A stretch of 6,726 bases of DNA, taken from the NCBI GenBank assembly GCA_030615565.1, contig JAUWZC010000121.1, forward strand, positions 1 through 6,726. Reading direction: 5' to 3'. Position 1 is the first letter of the stretch. Every line of letters starts with the position of its first letter. This stretch comes from Desulfobacteraceae bacterium. GTDB lineage: Bacteria; Desulfobacterota; DSM-4660; Desulfatiglandales; B25-G16. Of the stretch, positions 5,380 through 6,726 are shown piece by piece. Both the position numbers and the translations under genes were made by a program. Under the pieces are notes generated by a model that had not been told where the DNA came from, did not search any database, and saw nothing but the letters and a program-made list of their open reading frames with translations.

Positions 5380-6726
5380 TTAAAGGGCGGCGGTAAAGGA
5401 TTGACCCCATTTCTTCTGGGCCATCTCTGCCAGCTTAAACTTCTGTACCTTGCCTGACCTTGTCATTGGAAATTCTGTGACTAATTTATAGTAATGCGGC
5501 TCTTTCTCTTTAGTAAAATTATCCTTAACATATTTTTCAAGTCTATCAAGAGACAAATTTGCCCCTTCCTTGAGTTTTACCCAGGCAGCAACCTCCTGGC
5601 CTTTTTCTGGATGAGGGAACCCAAAAACCTGGACTTCTGAGACACCAGGTAGCTTATAGATTATTTCCTCCAACTCTGTCGGGTAAATCTCAACTCCTTC
5701 TCTTACAATAACATCCTTGAGCCTACCTGTTATTTTAACATAGCCCTTTTCATCCATCTCGCCAAGATCTCCTGTGTGGAACCAACCTTCCTTATCAACA
5801 ACAGATGCAGTTGCAGCAGGCATATTATAATATCCCTTCATCAGGAAACCCCTGGTACAGAGTTCTCCCTGATTGTGAGGAGGGAGATCTTCACCGGTGG
5901 TCGTGTTTAATATCTTGACCTCATTGCACTCTAAGGCACTGCCAATAGTTGAAACCCTTATATCCAATGGATCATCAGGCCTGGTCATGGTTATCCACGA
6001 AGAGGCCTCTGTGATGCCGTAGGCAACAGTGATGTCTGAAATACCTATATCCTCCACCAGCTTTCTCATTAATTCTATTGGACATGGTGCACCACCTATT
6101 GTCCCTCTATATAGTGTTTTCCACTTTTCAGGACTAAATTCCGCATGATCGATGAGTGTTATTAGCATGCTTGGGGAGCCATAAATAGCAGTACATTTTT
6201 CCTTATTAATGGCTGATATTATCTTGGATGGCTCAAAGGTAGCACAAGGCATGATGATTGAAGCTCCTTTTATAAGTCCTGCTAATACAATACATGTATT
6301 TCCAAACATATGGAATAGGGGAAAAAAGAGACAAAGCCTGTCTTGATTGTTAAGTCCCTGCCTCAATGCTGAAAACATGGATTTATTGACAAGACCACAA
6401 TGGTCAAGGACAACACCCTTTGGTTTACCGGTAGTACCAGATGTGTACATTATGGCAACCGGATCATCTGGGGTAATTTCATCTTCCCTTTTAGCAAGGG
6501 TTTTAAGGTCAATACCATCACCCATTTCCATTAGCTCCTGCCACGAGGTCATATCAGGATGGGATTTTTCATCTATAACAATGATATTTTCAAGTAGGGA
6601 GTTATAATCCTTTTCACCCTCCAGCCCCTTTGCCGTAATAATAGAGCTTGAACCTGATTGTTCCAGGATATAGCGGAGATCTTCTTTCCCTGCTCCATGG
6701 TCTACTGGTACAACAATAGCCCCTAT
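5380..6726 (-). CDS. AMP-forming acyl-CoA synthetase, FadD-like (5' end beyond window)
   Basis: This ANL-superfamily ligase activates a carboxylic acid as acyl-AMP and transfers it to CoA. The frame stays open through the right edge, giving about 448 visible residues; I judge roughly 80-100 N-terminal residues missing, so the ATG at 6552 is internal. Visible-protein positions: IGAIVVPVD near the start, phosphate loop YTSGTTGKPKG (about 94-104), FPLFHMFG, GGAPCP, YGITEAS (236-242), GWFHTGDLG (315-322), hinge region GRLKD (334-338), and catalytic lysine 426 in TRSGKVQKFKL. The A8-type loop reads REGVEIYPTELE where GGENIYP is common. The set fits medium/long-chain fatty acid or related acyl-CoA ligases; exact substrate cannot be told. 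It converges on the DUF3617 gene and is followed at once by a GC-rich hairpin. The C-terminal residues after KKWG (QSFTAAL) look like an unconserved tail. Confidence 0.93.
   Translation of the reverse strand: MGAIVVPVDHGAGKEDLRYILEQSGSSSIITAKGLEGEKDYNSLLENIIVIDEKSHPDMTSWQELMEMGDGIDLKTLAKREDEITPDDPVAIMYTSGTTGKPKGVVLDHCGLVNKSMFSALRQGLNNQDRLCLFFPLFHMFGNTCIVLAGLIKGASIIMPCATFEPSKIISAINKEKCTAIYGSPSMLITLIDHAEFSPEKWKTLYRGTIGGAPCPIELMRKLVEDIGISDITVAYGITEASSWITMTRPDDPLDIRVSTIGSALECNEVKILNTTTGEDLPPHNQGELCTRGFLMKGYYNMPAATASVVDKEGWFHTGDLGEMDEKGYVKITGRLKDVIVREGVEIYPTELEEIIYKLPGVSEVQVFGFPHPEKGQEVAAWVKLKEGANLSLDRLEKYVKDNFTKEKEPHYYKLVTEFPMTRSGKVQKFKLAEMAQKKWGQSFTAAL

Noticed and set aside
6550..6552. ATG at 6552 as the true start of the acyl-CoA synthetase
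   Set aside because: The frame stays open to the window edge with conserved-looking sequence (IGAIVVPVD), and a start there would remove a large part of the N-terminal domain.
6347..6607. Plus-strand 86-codon frame opposite the acyl-CoA synthetase
   Set aside because: It is antisense to the phosphate-loop region of the ligase and has no supporting features.

Overview
The window looks like a piece of a Gram-negative bacterial chromosome with low to moderate GC. An outer-membrane-type lipoprotein, a Sec-exported periplasmic protein, GGAGG ribosome sites, a Ser/Thr kinase fused to a cyclic-nucleotide domain and a FadD-like acyl-CoA synthetase together suggest a deltaproteobacterial (Desulfobacterota-like) host. 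That placement is inference; no marker gene here proves it. Coding density is high and no gap between genes exceeds about 180 bases. I see no tRNA, rRNA, CRISPR array, transposase or intact mobile element.

Left part (1-3536, all minus strand). Four genes run in one direction and are read in this order: a YajG/LptE-like lipoprotein (2928-3536), a soluble Ser/Thr protein kinase with a C-terminal cyclic-nucleotide-binding domain (1597-2874), a transglutaminase-like cysteine-protease-fold protein (928-1581) and rimO, the ribosomal protein S12 methylthiotransferase (1-845, cut by the window edge). The spacers are 53, 15 and 82 nt and contain no convincing terminator, so at least the first three probably form an operon. 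The kinase and transglutaminase genes lie in the same frame and are separated by a tandem TAATAA. rimO may simply be a downstream housekeeping gene.

Middle part (3537-5202, plus strand). A short AT-rich divergent region separates the lipoprotein operon from a radical SAM enzyme (start taken at 3644). The enzyme has a CxxxCxxC cluster motif and extra conserved-looking C-terminal cysteines; it recalls uncharacterised biotin-synthase-like/LipS-type proteins. A 167-nt leader with a promoter-like TTGACT box and two overlapping hairpins then precedes a small exported DUF3617-family protein.

Right part (5203-6726). A 177-nt convergent intergenic region carries several inverted repeats, including a GC-rich hairpin directly after the stop of the last gene. 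That gene, on the minus strand, is an AMP-forming acyl-CoA synthetase that runs off the right edge (about 448 residues visible, N-terminus missing).

Functional picture: the most distinctive unit is the lipoprotein - kinase/cNMP - transglutaminase-like cluster. It could link an intracellular cyclic-nucleotide signal to protein phosphorylation, with an envelope component. The kinase carries DFS in place of DFG, and the transglutaminase-like protein lacks the usual WxxxDPT aspartate. Nothing in the window is clearly a wholly new system.
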